From positions 7,364,501-7,428,500 of the forward strand of contig NC_092573.1 of NCBI RefSeq assembly GCF_037975245.1: a stretch of DNA of 64,000 nucleotides, in the 5' to 3' direction. The DNA is from Apostichopus japonicus (Eukaryota > Echinodermata > Holothuroidea > Aspidochirotida > Stichopodidae). The notes beneath the pieces are model-generated. The model did no database searches, was not told where the DNA came from, and saw only the letters and a list, made by a program, of their open reading frames with translations. This document shows positions 47,677 to 60,500 of the stretch, piece by piece (positions within the stretch are counted from its first letter, which is position 1; every line of letters begins with the position of its first letter). The position numbers were made by a program, and so were the translations under genes.

Positions 47677-48177
47677 TCAATAATTAATCTCTGGCCATTT
47701 CTGAAGATGGCGCTGTCTGTGCCTCTGCCAGTTCTCCTGTCCAAGTATGAAACGGTCACAAAACTGGCATCTGAAGGATTTGAAAAGGTGATCTGTATTT
47801 TCTGTTGCCCATCTCTGCTTCCTCTTAAAGACCATCATTCTTCTCAGGCAGGTTCCCCTTCTCTTCTTCCATGCACTGTGTACAAGTCTCGAGTATGGTA
47901 AGGTTCTGCTGCCATCAACTGATGTGTCTGTCTTATCCAGGTTTGCAGTAGCATTGAATTCAGACTGTTCAACCTCATGAATATGCATTGGTGTTATTTT
48001 CGATTTGTTTGTCAGATTTGCATGTTCATGTATATGCATTACCATATCCCCATAGCGTGTTGCTGAGAAGTCACAGAAGATACATTTAAATGGCTTTAGG
48101 GTCATGTGTCTTAAAGAATGATAAACCAAGTCATTGTAAGATATAGACTGGAAAGTGCACGTCTTACAAGCAAACAT
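47677..48177 (-). CDS. C2H2 zinc-finger protein, three fingers, 166 aa (possibly last exon of a longer gene)
   Basis: The ORF holds three C2H2 fingers with standard C-x2-C-x12-H-x3-H spacing: residues 4-24, about 32-52, and one near the C-terminus (FRCQFCDRF...RHRQRH). Fingers 1 and 2 are joined by a seven-residue linker (MTLKPFK), looser than the classic TGEKP. A basic stretch (KKRRGTCLRR, FKRKQR) before finger 3 could act in nuclear localisation or DNA binding. The fingers imply nucleic-acid binding; the target is unknown. The ATG at 48177 lies just after a CAG that could be a splice acceptor, so upstream exons may exist. It is uninterrupted, so it may be expressed, but it could also be a gene fragment. 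Confidence 0.6.
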   Translation of the reverse strand: MFACKTCTFQSISYNDLVYHSLRHMTLKPFKCIFCDFSATRYGDMVMHIHEHANLTNKSKITPMHIHEVEQSEFNATANLDKTDTSVDGSRTLPYSRLVHSAWKKRRGTCLRRMMVFKRKQRWATENTDHLFKSFRCQFCDRFILGQENWQRHRQRHLQKWPEINY

Positions 48178-49940
48178 CACTACTGCTGTTTTCTGTTACT
48201 AATACAAAATGAAGAGAGCTACTTCCTGTATTTATTACAACGGGCTATTGTTGGCTGATAACTTGCTTTCAAGGATGGATTGGACAACCACAGATAATCA
48301 TTGGAGAAGAACTTCCAAGTAAACTGACCATCCATGAACCAAGGAATCCTGTATTTAAATAGAAATGAAGTTCAGTATAAGGCATCAACAACTGATGAAT
48401 AGAGGATAAAATATGATGGGATGTGTCAGGCATTCTCTTCTCTATAAGTTGGTTGTAGTCTTTAAGTTGTTCCTGTTGGACTGGAATTTGTTTGTATGCA
48501 AAATCGTTTAGCCTAAGGTAGAAACAAAGTTTTGGAAAATTTTGTTTTTCTCTTCCCCCTATTTCATTTTACCGCTTCCCCAGGTATTCTGTTCTGTTTT
48601 AATGATATGCAAGAGGGTATAGATGGAGCATTTACTAGCACTACAACTGGGGACCTAGAAATTACACAATGATGAATAGAAAATATTTGATGGTGCATCA
48701 GTCCCAATCAATTTAATGAATTAAATTGTTTTGGCATGAGAGTGCTGGGTGACCATGGCAGCCTTAAGTTATGGGCCACTCAGCCTGAATAGGATAAGTG
48801 AGGTGAGGCATGAGAGTGTAACTTGCATATACTATTTTAACGTAACAAACAAAAACCAGCAAGGAGTTGTAGAGTGATACAAAATTAACTAAAGGTTATT
48901 CACCCTGTTCCTTCCCCAGCAGGAAGGCAAAATGGATAACCCTAGTATTAGTAATACCCACAATATTTTCCCAACTGCTGGAGTAGCAAGACAAAGTAGA
49001 ACCCCATGTTGGTTCCCACGATATGATGCATTCGTACGAAAAAATGATAGCCTTCTACAGCCTAATTCAAGCTAGAAGTTTAAGTGTTATATAACTAAAC
49101 GAAAACCAAATGTGGAAGCAGGCTATGCTGGCTGTGATAAAACGTTAGGCTAACCCATGTGGCGTGATATCAGTTCAATAGTATTAGTATAATTAATGAA
49201 ATCCATACTGACTATTATTACCGATGCCTAGCGTGTCCTCCTAGAATGGATAAATATCGTGTTAGACTTTCAATGTCAGTTCTTAAATTGTCTTTCTTTT
49301 GCTCATCAAAGTTCAAACCGTACACGCTTCACAAAATGCTGTGCTGGGCACCAAAGTAGTCATTCGTACTTTCAAAGGCAAAGCAGGCTTCTGCAATACA
49401 CCGCCGAAGGTAAATAATCTTTTGCATCTATTCATTCAAGGAAAGAAGTTTTATATTAATGCTATCCTACCTAAAAAGAGTAAATGACACATGAACCGAC
49501 AAAACCAGAGAACTGGAATTCAAGAAACAGTGAATCTTTAGTTGGGAACAATTTGGCAAGTAAGTTTTGGAATTCATTTTAAAGATTCTCTTTTTTGCAA
49601 AAATGACATAGGCTACTGCAAGGTTCCCTTTCAGTATGCCCTATTTGAGTGACTTTACTGCACTCTCAGAACGAGGTCAACTTCCCATCTTTTTGCGTTG
49701 ATTGTACTAGATGCACGAATTTGCTGAACATCATCACTTCAACTATTGTCAAGCTACTGTACATGGCAGATAAGTCATTGGTGTTTACAGCTATTATGGA
49801 GAACTCAAAGTATTTCATTATGATAGATAAGTGGCATGTCGAAATTCAGGTTGAGTTAACAGAGTAAACATTAACTGCACTGGAAGATGAAAATTCCATG
49901 GCATGTATGCTATATATTTAGTTCTAAATTAGAACACAAT
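48178..49940. other. Region between zinc-finger ORF and fold-back element, no gene seen
   Basis: Mostly AT-rich single-copy-looking DNA. The ORFs here (62-72 codons, for example 49299-49487 and 49649-49867) have no recognised family. Confidence 0.5.
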
Positions 49941-49948
49941 GTTTTACC

Positions 49949-50885
49949 GGGTCACACTAATTAGCATCAACAGGCCGATTTCACGACAACTCACGACAAC
50001 TCAAGACAACAAGTTTAAAATACCATCAAATACAATTGATGTTATCAGAGTATATCTGGAAACACGTTTAAAACTGACTGGAACCAGCGTGCATACATAT
50101 TTTTCACGGGAAAAAATGTTTTTGTCGTCAAAATCGCCAACTCTTTCCTAACGTTGTATTGGACGACGCGATGCTATTGCGCTTGCGCAATGACATTGGA
50201 CACTACAGGTAAGTGCAATTTTTCAATCGAGAATGGTGCCCACACACTGGTGTCAATGTATGTAATAAAACTAGGCAAAATGATAGTAAGCAAGACTCTG
50301 TAAAATTAATAATAACATATGTAAATTACAATAGAAAAACAATACGAAATATTCATTATTTTAAAAACATTCAATGATTTGACGGAGAGAATAATAAAAC
50401 CAGGCAAAATGACAGTAAGCAAGACTCTGTAAAGTTGATAATCACATATGTAAATTACAATGGAAAAACAAAAAGAAATATTCATTATTTTTAAAACATT
50501 AAATAATTTGATTTGGAATCCATTCACCATACTTTGGTGCTTTATTACTACGTCAACTTACCGACACTGTACACAAGGCACTTCCCAAACCTAGCACAAA
50601 CCCACCCATATTATAATGGTTCGGTCCGATGGCATTGCGCAAGCGCAATAGCATCACGTCGTCCAATTCAACGTTAGGAAAAAGTTGGCGATTTTTACGA
50701 CAAAAACATTTTTCCCGTGAAAAATATGTATGCACGCTGGTTCCAGTCAGTTTTAAACGTGTTTCCAGATATACTCTGATAACATCAATTGTATTTGATG
50801 GTATTTTAATCTTGTTGTCTTGAGTTGTCTTGAGTTGTCGTGAGTTGTCGTGAAATCGGCCTGTTGACGCTAATTAGTGTGACCG
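49949..50885. mobile_element. 937-bp fold-back element with 8-bp target duplication, upstream of ELP1
   Basis: The arms (about 49949-50205 and 50630-50885) are inverted copies of each other with few differences. Outer ends are GGGTCACACTAATTAGC and its complement (one change), flanked by perfect GTTTTACC duplications (49941-49948 and 50886-50893). The spacer holds a tandem duplication of about 110 bp (near 50280-50390 and 50390-50500). Each arm contains TTGCGCTTGCGCAA or its complement, resembling an NRF1-type site. It is about 700 bases upstream of the ELP1 ATG. Confidence 0.9.
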
Positions 50886-51599
50886 GTTTTACCAGGCATC
50901 ACTCAGGTAATTTATTTGTCTAGGATCTAGTCTAGGCTCAGCATTCCTTGAGAATTAAAAATATGTTCACAACTGTTTTGCAGCATTTTGCTTCTCAGAG
51001 GGGTTACAATCTGTTTTACTGGAAGTGCTTGGTTTTATTTCTACTTCTAGAGCCCATTATCACACAAAATATGCATCACTGTTAATGTTAGCAATTGTGC
51101 AGTGCTGAAGGAGTTGAATCTCAGGCCCAGCCAAACTTTGTGTCACCTTCTAACCAAGGAAACTAATCAAAGAGGAATTTCTAACCGCAAAGGGATATGC
51201 TGTAGAGTACTAAAATTTCCCAACAGGGAGAGAGAACAGGACTGGGGAAAATGACAGCAAGATGTTCAGCACATGTATGTAAGGTTCAATGGCATGATGT
51301 TTTCTCTAACCCATGAACTATGAAACTGTTTCTGTCAGGTATGTTGTTTAACAATCAGTAATCAGATCTCTTCAAGTTGTAAAACTCAGTAGTAGGGTGG
51401 TAAGTTAGTGGTTGACAAGGAAGTTTGCACCATATCCAGTGCCGTGTTCAATTGTGTAGTCACTCTAAGAAATGACCTGGGGATATGAATGTTTTTGGCT
51501 GTAAATTAATTTGTTGTTACCAGTTATGAAAGTCGTCCCCAAGTTAAGTTTTTTGACATTTGTTTTATCCTTGGATTTCTGTCTAGAGAGGCATAACCA

Positions 51600-54500
51600 A
51601 TGAGGAACCTTGAAGTGTTTTCAGCTAAGCTGACATCTGGTTTTCCAGAACTGAGGGATGTTCACAGCATCAGCGTGGATGTGGATACTGACAGAATTTA
51701 TGCCACCTCAAATAGTACGCTTTTCAGTCTGAACTCAGATAAGCAAGAAGTGAGTACTCTTTCTACTTCACTAAGATATTGCAAATATAAGACCAATATA
51801 AGTGGTAAAGAGAAATCGGCGTTAGCAGGCATAAGACTAATGTATGTAATGGCAGTTTACAAGGAAATTACCTGATTAAGAAACATTAAAGCCTTTTCTT
51901 TTGGCTGCTTTTGTTTACTTTAAAACATTTGAATGTTAGTCCTTATTGTACACAGTTTCCATGCACAGTTTGCATATTATTAGATATTAACTATTTCAAT
52001 TAGGAGTGAAGCATGAATTATAATTTAGAATGTTTACTGCACATTCAGTGCAATAAAAAGCTAAATAATTTAATTTCGTTTTTCAGCAATTTGTTATCTA
52101 CTTGAATCAATTATGCAATCACTGTCCCAATGAGATGCAAAGTCTTCTCTCTCCCCCCCCCCCCACTCCTCATCTGATGACATTCATTGTTGTCCTTTAT
52201 ACCACAATAATGTTTCCCTCACAAATCAGTATGTTTCTTGAATTCATCCATATGCTACTCTCACATTTTTCTGGCTTTTATTTATGTACAGATTGAATGG
52301 CGTGTGAATCTGAAGGAACGTGGATACTTGGAAGGAGAAAATGACAGAATTCTCGCTCTGCAGCATCTGCCTGATATCCAGTCTGTTTCCATGGCAACTT
52401 CTAATGGTGATGTGATTCTTGTCAATACTCAAGATAAGGAGGTAAACATTTGACAAGAAACAGTTTAATTATTGTCCCCATGCATTATGATAACACTTAA
52501 TGTCTTAAGTCTACACTTCCCACATCCCTTTTTTTTAACGTCTCCTAAGTACTTCAGTTTTTTTATCACACTAGATTTATCCTTTTTTCCATTTCTATTT
52601 TTCAGATGGAATGTGTTGGTACTGTTGATAGTGGTTTGACTAACATGTGTTGGAGCCCTGATCAAGAACTCCTGGTCCTTGTAACAGGTAGGATAATATA
52701 TTATCTTCTTTGCCCCCCCCCCACAAAAAAAAAAAAAATTAAAATGTCTTTAAAGTGTCTTTTTAAGCAGGATTTGTGAAGATCAAATTTTTCAAGCACC
52801 TTTAAGTGTAACAATGACATGTTTACTTTAATTCCAGTATTTATCTTAATTACATAGTTTCACATATTTTTCATTTGACCAGGTCAAGATACAGTGATAC
52901 TGATGACCAGAGAGTTTGATCCAGTCATAGAAACATCTTTACATCCAGATGAGTTTGGTGAAAGTTAGTATTTTTTTCTTGTACTGATATTTAGAAGTTT
53001 AATTGTTGTTGATTTCTCAGTGATGTTTAACCATTATTGAATAGGAAATGGTTGACTGTTTTCACATATCTAACTAATGTTTCTGTTTGATTAAACAGTC
53101 TAACTGAAATCTACAGGATATCACTCAAAATAAGATTCCAAGTTTTCTGAATACTATAGAAGACTTTTCTTTAATTTCAGTGACACCTGTAAATTTAGGA
53201 TGGGGTGAGAAGGCAACTCAATTCCATGGCACAGCCGGGAAGGAAGCAGCTAAAGAAAAGAGTGAAGAGGCAGGAGAGGTCCTCCCATGGGACGATAAAC
53301 TGGTCAGAATCAGCTGGCGTGGAGATGGAGAGTACTTTGTGACTAGTGCCGTTCATCCACACAGAGGTTTTATTATTTTGTTCCATTCATCCTTAAATGT
53401 AGGGAAAATAGAGAGGCTAGTGTTTGCATACTAACATAGTGCTTATCAAGGACAAGCCTAAGGAAGTTACAAACTGCTGAGGTCATGAATAAGTGTTAAA
53501 TCTTTCCAATGTTTTGTGGGTTCTATGTATTCACCATCTGACTTGCTGCTAGGTCCCTGTCATTTACACTCCATCTGAAAATCTTGCAACCCAAATGTGA
53601 ACTTATGTGAACTTATGAGAAATGTGTTCGTAACCCTGCTCAAGTAGAAATTGGAAATAAGTAATGATGTTTGAATGGTCATTACATATATATGCATGCT
53701 TTAGAGAGGGTACCACTTGGGAATGTTAAAATTTGGGTCTGTTTATAACGTTTTGATGAACTTTACAAACAACAGTACATGTAGAAGTTAGGTCAACAGT
53801 CTTTTGCAAGAACTGTTATTTTGTTCATTGCAGGTTTTAGACAGCTACGGATTTGGAACAGAGAATGTAATCTTCAGTTTACTAGTGAAGAGGTCAATGG
53901 CCTGGAGCAGGCACTAGACTGGAAGTAAGTGACTTTTACTGGCAACTAATGAGTGATACTTCCCCAAATCATTTACAATTACATCATAGAAAGAGCTTAT
54001 TAAAAAACAAAACTTTAATGCAATGTACTTTCCAGACTTACGTGTGTTATTGTTTAATTTTTGTATTTAGACTCACATTGAAGAGAGAGTGCCTTTAATA
54101 CTCGTATTTTGTGTGTGCTTCACATACTTGTTTATTTTAAATGTGTAGACGTGGTCTTTATATCATGAGGGAGCCAATTTCGCTTGATTGTTTTTCTTTT
54201 CGATTAAAAATATTGTCATTTAAATCTTTTCTCCAGACCATCTGGGAGTCTAATCGTCTCGAGTCAACGGCTCCCGAACAGGCACGATGTTGTCTTCTTT
54301 GAAAGAAACGGTCTTCGCCATGGAGAATTTACTTTACCCTTTGACAAAAGTGAAGTAAAGGTAGGTTTGAGCATACAGTATAGAGGCAATATTGATTAAA
54401 ATTTATACATATTCTAAACATATGTAGTTTGATACTTGCCAGTGGTTATATTATTAACCCAAGCAACTGACAATATTAAATGAGTTTTCTTTTACAAGAT

Positions 54501-57500
54501 GAAATTTGCTTGATATTTGTACTTCCTACACATCAATCAATTATGCTTGCATTTTTGTATTTCCAATAAATCAATCATTGCAATAACCTAACAGCTATTC
54601 TTGCTAACATAATTAAGTGTGAGCACATAAGTGGGAATTGAGCTACCACATGGCTGATTGTCTATGACAATGGTACCGTGACAGAAGCATTATATAGTTT
54701 GTTTGACAGGAGACAGGTGATAAAACTAAATGTAGCACAAAAATAGGCTTGCATTCACTTTTTACCATCTTAGCATTTTATCTTCACAGTGAATAATTGA
54801 TGTGGTTTTGCATTGCAAAGTCTATGCGAAATGGTCAAACCGCTACACAAGTCCAAAGATGCATAGCACTCTTTTGTACACAGGAACCATACTATTCATA
54901 CTACAGAACTGTGTTATTTTATAAGAAACAAAGTTCATAGCCTTGAAAACTGCTATGCAAAATGTTTACACTAACCGATTCCCCAACATCAGTGTATTTA
55001 TTTTTCTGTATTTGTAGAAACTTCAAATAAATCCCTCTTTATTTTATAAATCATTGAAGTCCATTTCTGTTTGTGTTGTTAATATTGGTAGGTCATTGAA
55101 GTACTGTGGAATCTGGACTCAACCATTTTAGCAGTGTGGATGGAGGATCTTTCATCTGGCAACAATTCAGATGACATTCAGAGAAACACAAAATCGTATG
55201 GTAAGCACATTTTATGATAGTACATTGAACTACTCAAAAGTTTCTGGTGTCAATTCTCATTTTTAAGGCTCACATAACTTGCAATTGTATGACCATGAAT
55301 ATAAGTTATAGTCAGGAGTTGTACTTTATTTCATATCCCAGGTTTAGATGATGTGAGGATCTCTGATTTGGTCATATATTGTAAATATCAAATTAAGCAT
55401 TAGCTGCGAATCATGATTGTATAAAGGGGTATATTATTTATCAAATCTGATTACTGAGAATCAACAGTATTTTGCACATTCTCTTGTTGACATGGTTAGC
55501 ATCATCTGTAAAGATTACTAGATTTTATACGTGACTTAATCAGAGGGTCATTTTAAGTGACGTATATGCGGTGGATAACATCTTCAAAACAGTTGTAGAA
55601 ATGAGTGATTTAATCAATAGTGGATATAAATACGGACATATTATGAGATCCATTTCGTTCCTCGGCAGTATATCAGCTGTGAAACATCTCTAGCCAAATA
55701 TTCAATGATGGTGTCGGTCTTGGTGGTGAAAATTGAACTGCTGTGTTTGTTTTGTATGATTTTCAGTTCAATTATGGACAGTGAGCAATTACCACTGGTA
55801 CCTCAAACAGAGTCTGACCTTTCACACCAGTGAACGTGTGACCGCCATCTTCTGGGACCCAGAGCCAGCCAATCGATTACACTTGATTTGTGCCAACGGT
55901 TCTCATCTGCAATACACGTGGCGATCAGTTACAAGCACTAGCCAAGGTCAGACACAGAGCGACCACGGTTGGGCGGCTGTCATTGATGGATGTGAGTATT
56001 GTCTAATATGAATATTAAAATATCAAGTGTTTATTGAAATGTTCTTATGTGCCATTTTGTATTATGATTTTGATGGATTAATCGCTGTTTGTTTGTGTTG
56101 CTATTTGTTATTTTCTGCCTGTTTGGCCTGATATGGTACAGTACAATTATCAGTGTCTTTTCATCTGGCTTAGCCTACCATGGTTCACAAATTTAACTAA
56201 AATCACCATTCCTACTATGATTAGTAATAAATCAATCTGACATTCCATTCTCAATGCCAAATGCTGGCAAAGACTAGAGGCTGTTTGCTTTTTGCCCGAA
56301 TTATACATGGAAAGTGTATTCAACACAATACTTTTAGGTAATTTCTTAAGCAATTGGATGCATTTATGGTTATAATTGTGCTTTGATGACATATTTTCTG
56401 TCTCATTCCTTGTGTTTGTTCATATAGATAGGTGATTTCCACTGGTAGGTATATAGCAAAGGTTTCTGTCGAAATATTAGTTTGAGCTTCAATTCCATTG
56501 TAAATAATGTCATGGAACCCATTACTCTTATATATTTGATTTTGATACAAGACCCCTGTGTTCCAATGTCTTGCAATAAAACCTTTAAATTATACTGATA
56601 TTACACAACCAACTACAATAATTAATGTTGAAATCATTTTATCTCTTGAAAATCTTGAAGTACCTTGTATTCCTCCAGTTAACTTTTGTTATTCCTGTTC
56701 CTTAATCCAAGGAACTAATCCATGCAGTCACCAAGTCTGAATGTTAAAAATGTTTCTTCCTTTGAAGGTGAGGTCCTACTAACACCTTTCCGTAACATGA
56801 TTGTTCCACCTCCGATGTCAGCGTTTGCTTTGAAGTTACCTACATTTGTGAACCAAGTCATTTGGAGTTTGTCCGGGGACAGTAATGACCTAGCTGTCAT
56901 CTTACAAGATGGACGAGTGGCTTTATATCGACTTGGCAAAGGTTTGGGCTTAGGAAGTTGTTATCATAGATGTTTGTTGCAATTAAAGGCAATATCAATT
57001 GCATAAAGCAACTCTTTCACTTGATGTTGATGATAGTTAAGATAGGAAACAGGAAAACAAAGACAAAGCGTTGTTACATATGCAACTGTGGCCTGATTCA
57101 TATATTTTCGACCGATTGTTTCATCTGTAATGCTGAATTTTCTTTTTTTGATGTGTCGCACCCTATTCTAGAGGACTAATTAAGTGCTGAGTTGAGGAGT
57201 CGACTCACAAGAGAACACGACAAGAGTTTGTAATTTTAGCTTCAACTTATATACATTTATAACTAACTTAGGACAATACGTCAATGAACATGAGCAGAAT
57301 GAGAGGCCTCTTGAAAACCAATAAATAGTTGAACAAATCTATTACTAAATTTGTAACTTAAGATAAAGCCAGTGGTACCCTACAGACAGGCTCCAAGGAA
57401 AAATCCTAACACAAATTTTACTATCGAAATCTTAATCCATAAAAACAATATAATTCGCCCGGAAACAGGGGCAACGCATATCCGATTTGAGATGGAATAA

Positions 57501-60500
57501 AAGTAGGGAAAAACAATACAAGTTTTCCGTTCAAGCGTAAATTCGTCGTAAGTATATGTAAGCGTTTTCTGACCTAACATGTCATCTCCTCGATGCGGAA
57601 ACAAAACCCTGGTCCTCCTCTCGTATGGCCCCCTTCTTGGCTATTGGCCCAAACCAGGCATACAACCAAAGTACACAACCAAACCAAAATATAAACCCTG
57701 TGGAAGAGACACAGGTTGAAATAAGTGTTTGAGACCTCTTCTTAATTCAATGTTACGATATTTCATTTCAACAACTGGTTCTCCCCCTCCAAGCTATTAC
57801 AAGCTCTCCCCCTCCTTCCCCCTCCCCCATTCAAAGCTTTTAATATTACCACTACCCAGGTCTGCAAACAAAGCTAAACTTAACCGTCCAAAGAAGCATA
57901 AGACAGATCTTGTTGCCTCTGATTGTCAACACAGAGGAAGCATTGATAGTTGGTTTGGGGCTTAGGTATTTTTATAAGTGAAAGTAAGTTTTGCAGACAA
58001 ACATTTTAGTTATATATTTTGTAAGTTACACTTGAAAGTTTCTATACTGTGTTTCTATGTTAGTATGAATGCTACTGTTTATCTTTCTTCCCCTTCTTCA
58101 GACTATGCTGCCTCAGAGGATGTAGAACTCAGAGCAGCTGGGGGCAATGGGTTTCATGTAAGGTCACTGCTCCATACCCAACAGGGTATCTACAAGTACG
58201 TAGTTTATAATATTTTATATTTGCTTTTTATATATATTGCGCTTTATACCAGCGATAGGTCTCAAAGTGCTTTACAGACGTTATATTACCCCTGGTCAAT
58301 GATAACCTGTCCCAGAGACAATCCCTCCAGTCGGCAGCAGTTATATACTGCGCCCAATGACAAGTTACCTCAGAGAGGCAAATGAGATAAAGTATCTTGC
58401 CTAAGGACACAACGTTATGAACTAGGCAGGAATCGAACCAGCAATCCTTGGATCACGAGTCTGACGCCTTAGCCAATTGGCCACCACGCTCGTAGTTTAA
58501 CAATCACTTTCCTCTGTCCGAAGTTTCCCCCATGAGAATATAGATATAGATTGATATCTGATTAAAATAGAAGATGCAGCAAATGTTGAGACAAGGATTA
58601 AAGCCATCCCCTTGTAGGTTCTTTCATTACATCACCTAATATTCAAGATGAATGTTAAATATACTTGAACCCCCTCCTAGATTGCAACCCCTATCCACTT
58701 TGTTGATGGGAATGTTTTAGTCACCTTAATACAAATGTTGTTGTTGTAGTGTCAAAGGCAAAAGTCGTTTGCTTCTTGGATGTGGATCTCGTTTCTGAAG
58801 TGTTTCCCTCTCAAAACTTCTTCATCACCCATTTTATGATGCAGTTCAGATATGCTTGTCCGAGCTTTCCCAAAATATCTTCTGGAATTGCTGTAACTGT
58901 GATAAATTTATTTATAGCAGTTGATGAGAACATTTTTGCTAATTAGTAGAATTAATAATTAGTAGTTGAGATTTCATGTTTTCCTTCAGTATTTGTGTCC
59001 TCAGGGTACCTATTTTATTATTAAATACAAAATCCTGGTTGGTATAAATCATTACTGAAAGAAGTGGAAAATTCTTAGGTTCTTGAGGAAGGAAAAGAAT
59101 TAGCTTTATATCAATGTATTCATTCACTTTTGTATAAAGATGAAAGTGTCTAGATTAAAAAAAAAATACTTTGTATGCAAATTGTTTATGAAGATCATTT
59201 TTCTTTCTCTTCTCAGGTTGACGGGGAAAAATGGAGAATCTTTGGAAGCTTTGCAACCGCTGCATTTCCACCACTCTGCGTGGCTATCCTCGGACACTAT
59301 CTTAACTGTGACTTACTCCTCTGATAACAAAAACAGCACAGTTATGTATTTCAGTGTACCCATGGATGGTTCAGAAGATAAACAGATGAGTTTGAGGTTA
59401 GATTTCATTTTCAGATGGTACTTTGTGATCATTACCAACTATGACTTATATAGGTTGGACATAAATTATAAACAAAAGTAAATGCAGTTAGCGTCAACAT
59501 AATGCACCTAGTTTGAGTTGATTTATATCTATCATCACAATTTACGACATTCTCGTATTCACTCATCTATTCGCTGATTGGTTTAGTAACTCTGGTTTTA
59601 TTTGAAATCTTCATCCATTCAAGTAGAATAGTGGTTGGTGAGTAATTTTTCTCCTGTTTTTTTTCTATTGCTTTTAATACCTATCTTCATCTGCATGCAT
59701 AAGTAGTTCATTTGTTTTAATTCCCTTGCTGGAATACCCATTTACATAAATATTATCATCATGAAAGAACAGCTTATTTACATCTTAACTGAATATCAAT
59801 TTGATGGTTTCATTTTGCTTTCAGTCACTCAGAGTTGATCTCAGGTCAGATTGTGAGTGTTGCCGTTCATCCATCCAGTGGTAAAGTCATCTTTCAAACA
59901 TCGGATGGTCAAGTCGTTGACGATAATTCACAACTAATCTGCAAATTACCTTTAACAAGTATACAGATCGGTTATTGTACCATGCAGAATAAGGTAACAT
60001 ATCTACTTGAAACATCAGATGGTCAAGTCGTTGACAATGTTTCACAACTAATCTGCAAATTACCTCTAACAAGTGTACAGATTGGTTATTGTACCATGCA
60101 GAATAAGGTAACATATCTGTTTCTGATGGTAACTCTATCTGAAGGTAGTCATCTTTCAAACATCAGGTCAAGTTGTTGACGATGATTCACAACTAATCTG
60201 CAAATTACCTTTAACAAGTGTACATATTGTATATTGTAAGATGCAGAATTAAGGTAACATATCTGCTTCTGATGGTAACTCTATCTGAAGGTAATGTCAT
60301 CTTTCAAACATCGGATGGTCAAGTCGTAGACGATAATTCACAATTAATCTGCAAATTACTTTTAACAAGTGTACAGATCGGTTATTGTACCATGCAGAAT
60401 TAAGGTAACATAGCTGCTTCTGATGGTAACATCATCAGTATTATCAGCAATATTCAAGGTAGTTTTACTGCCTCTATATTTTAACTTCATGTTATGAGCT

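Noticed and set aside
47572-47901. 109-codon plus-strand ORF
   Set aside because: Antisense to the C2H2 zinc-finger ORF, whose three fingers make the minus strand the coding one.
60137-60410. Extra ELP1 exons from repeat copies 3 and 4
   Set aside because: Both copies have a stop codon just before the donor, so including them would truncate the protein.
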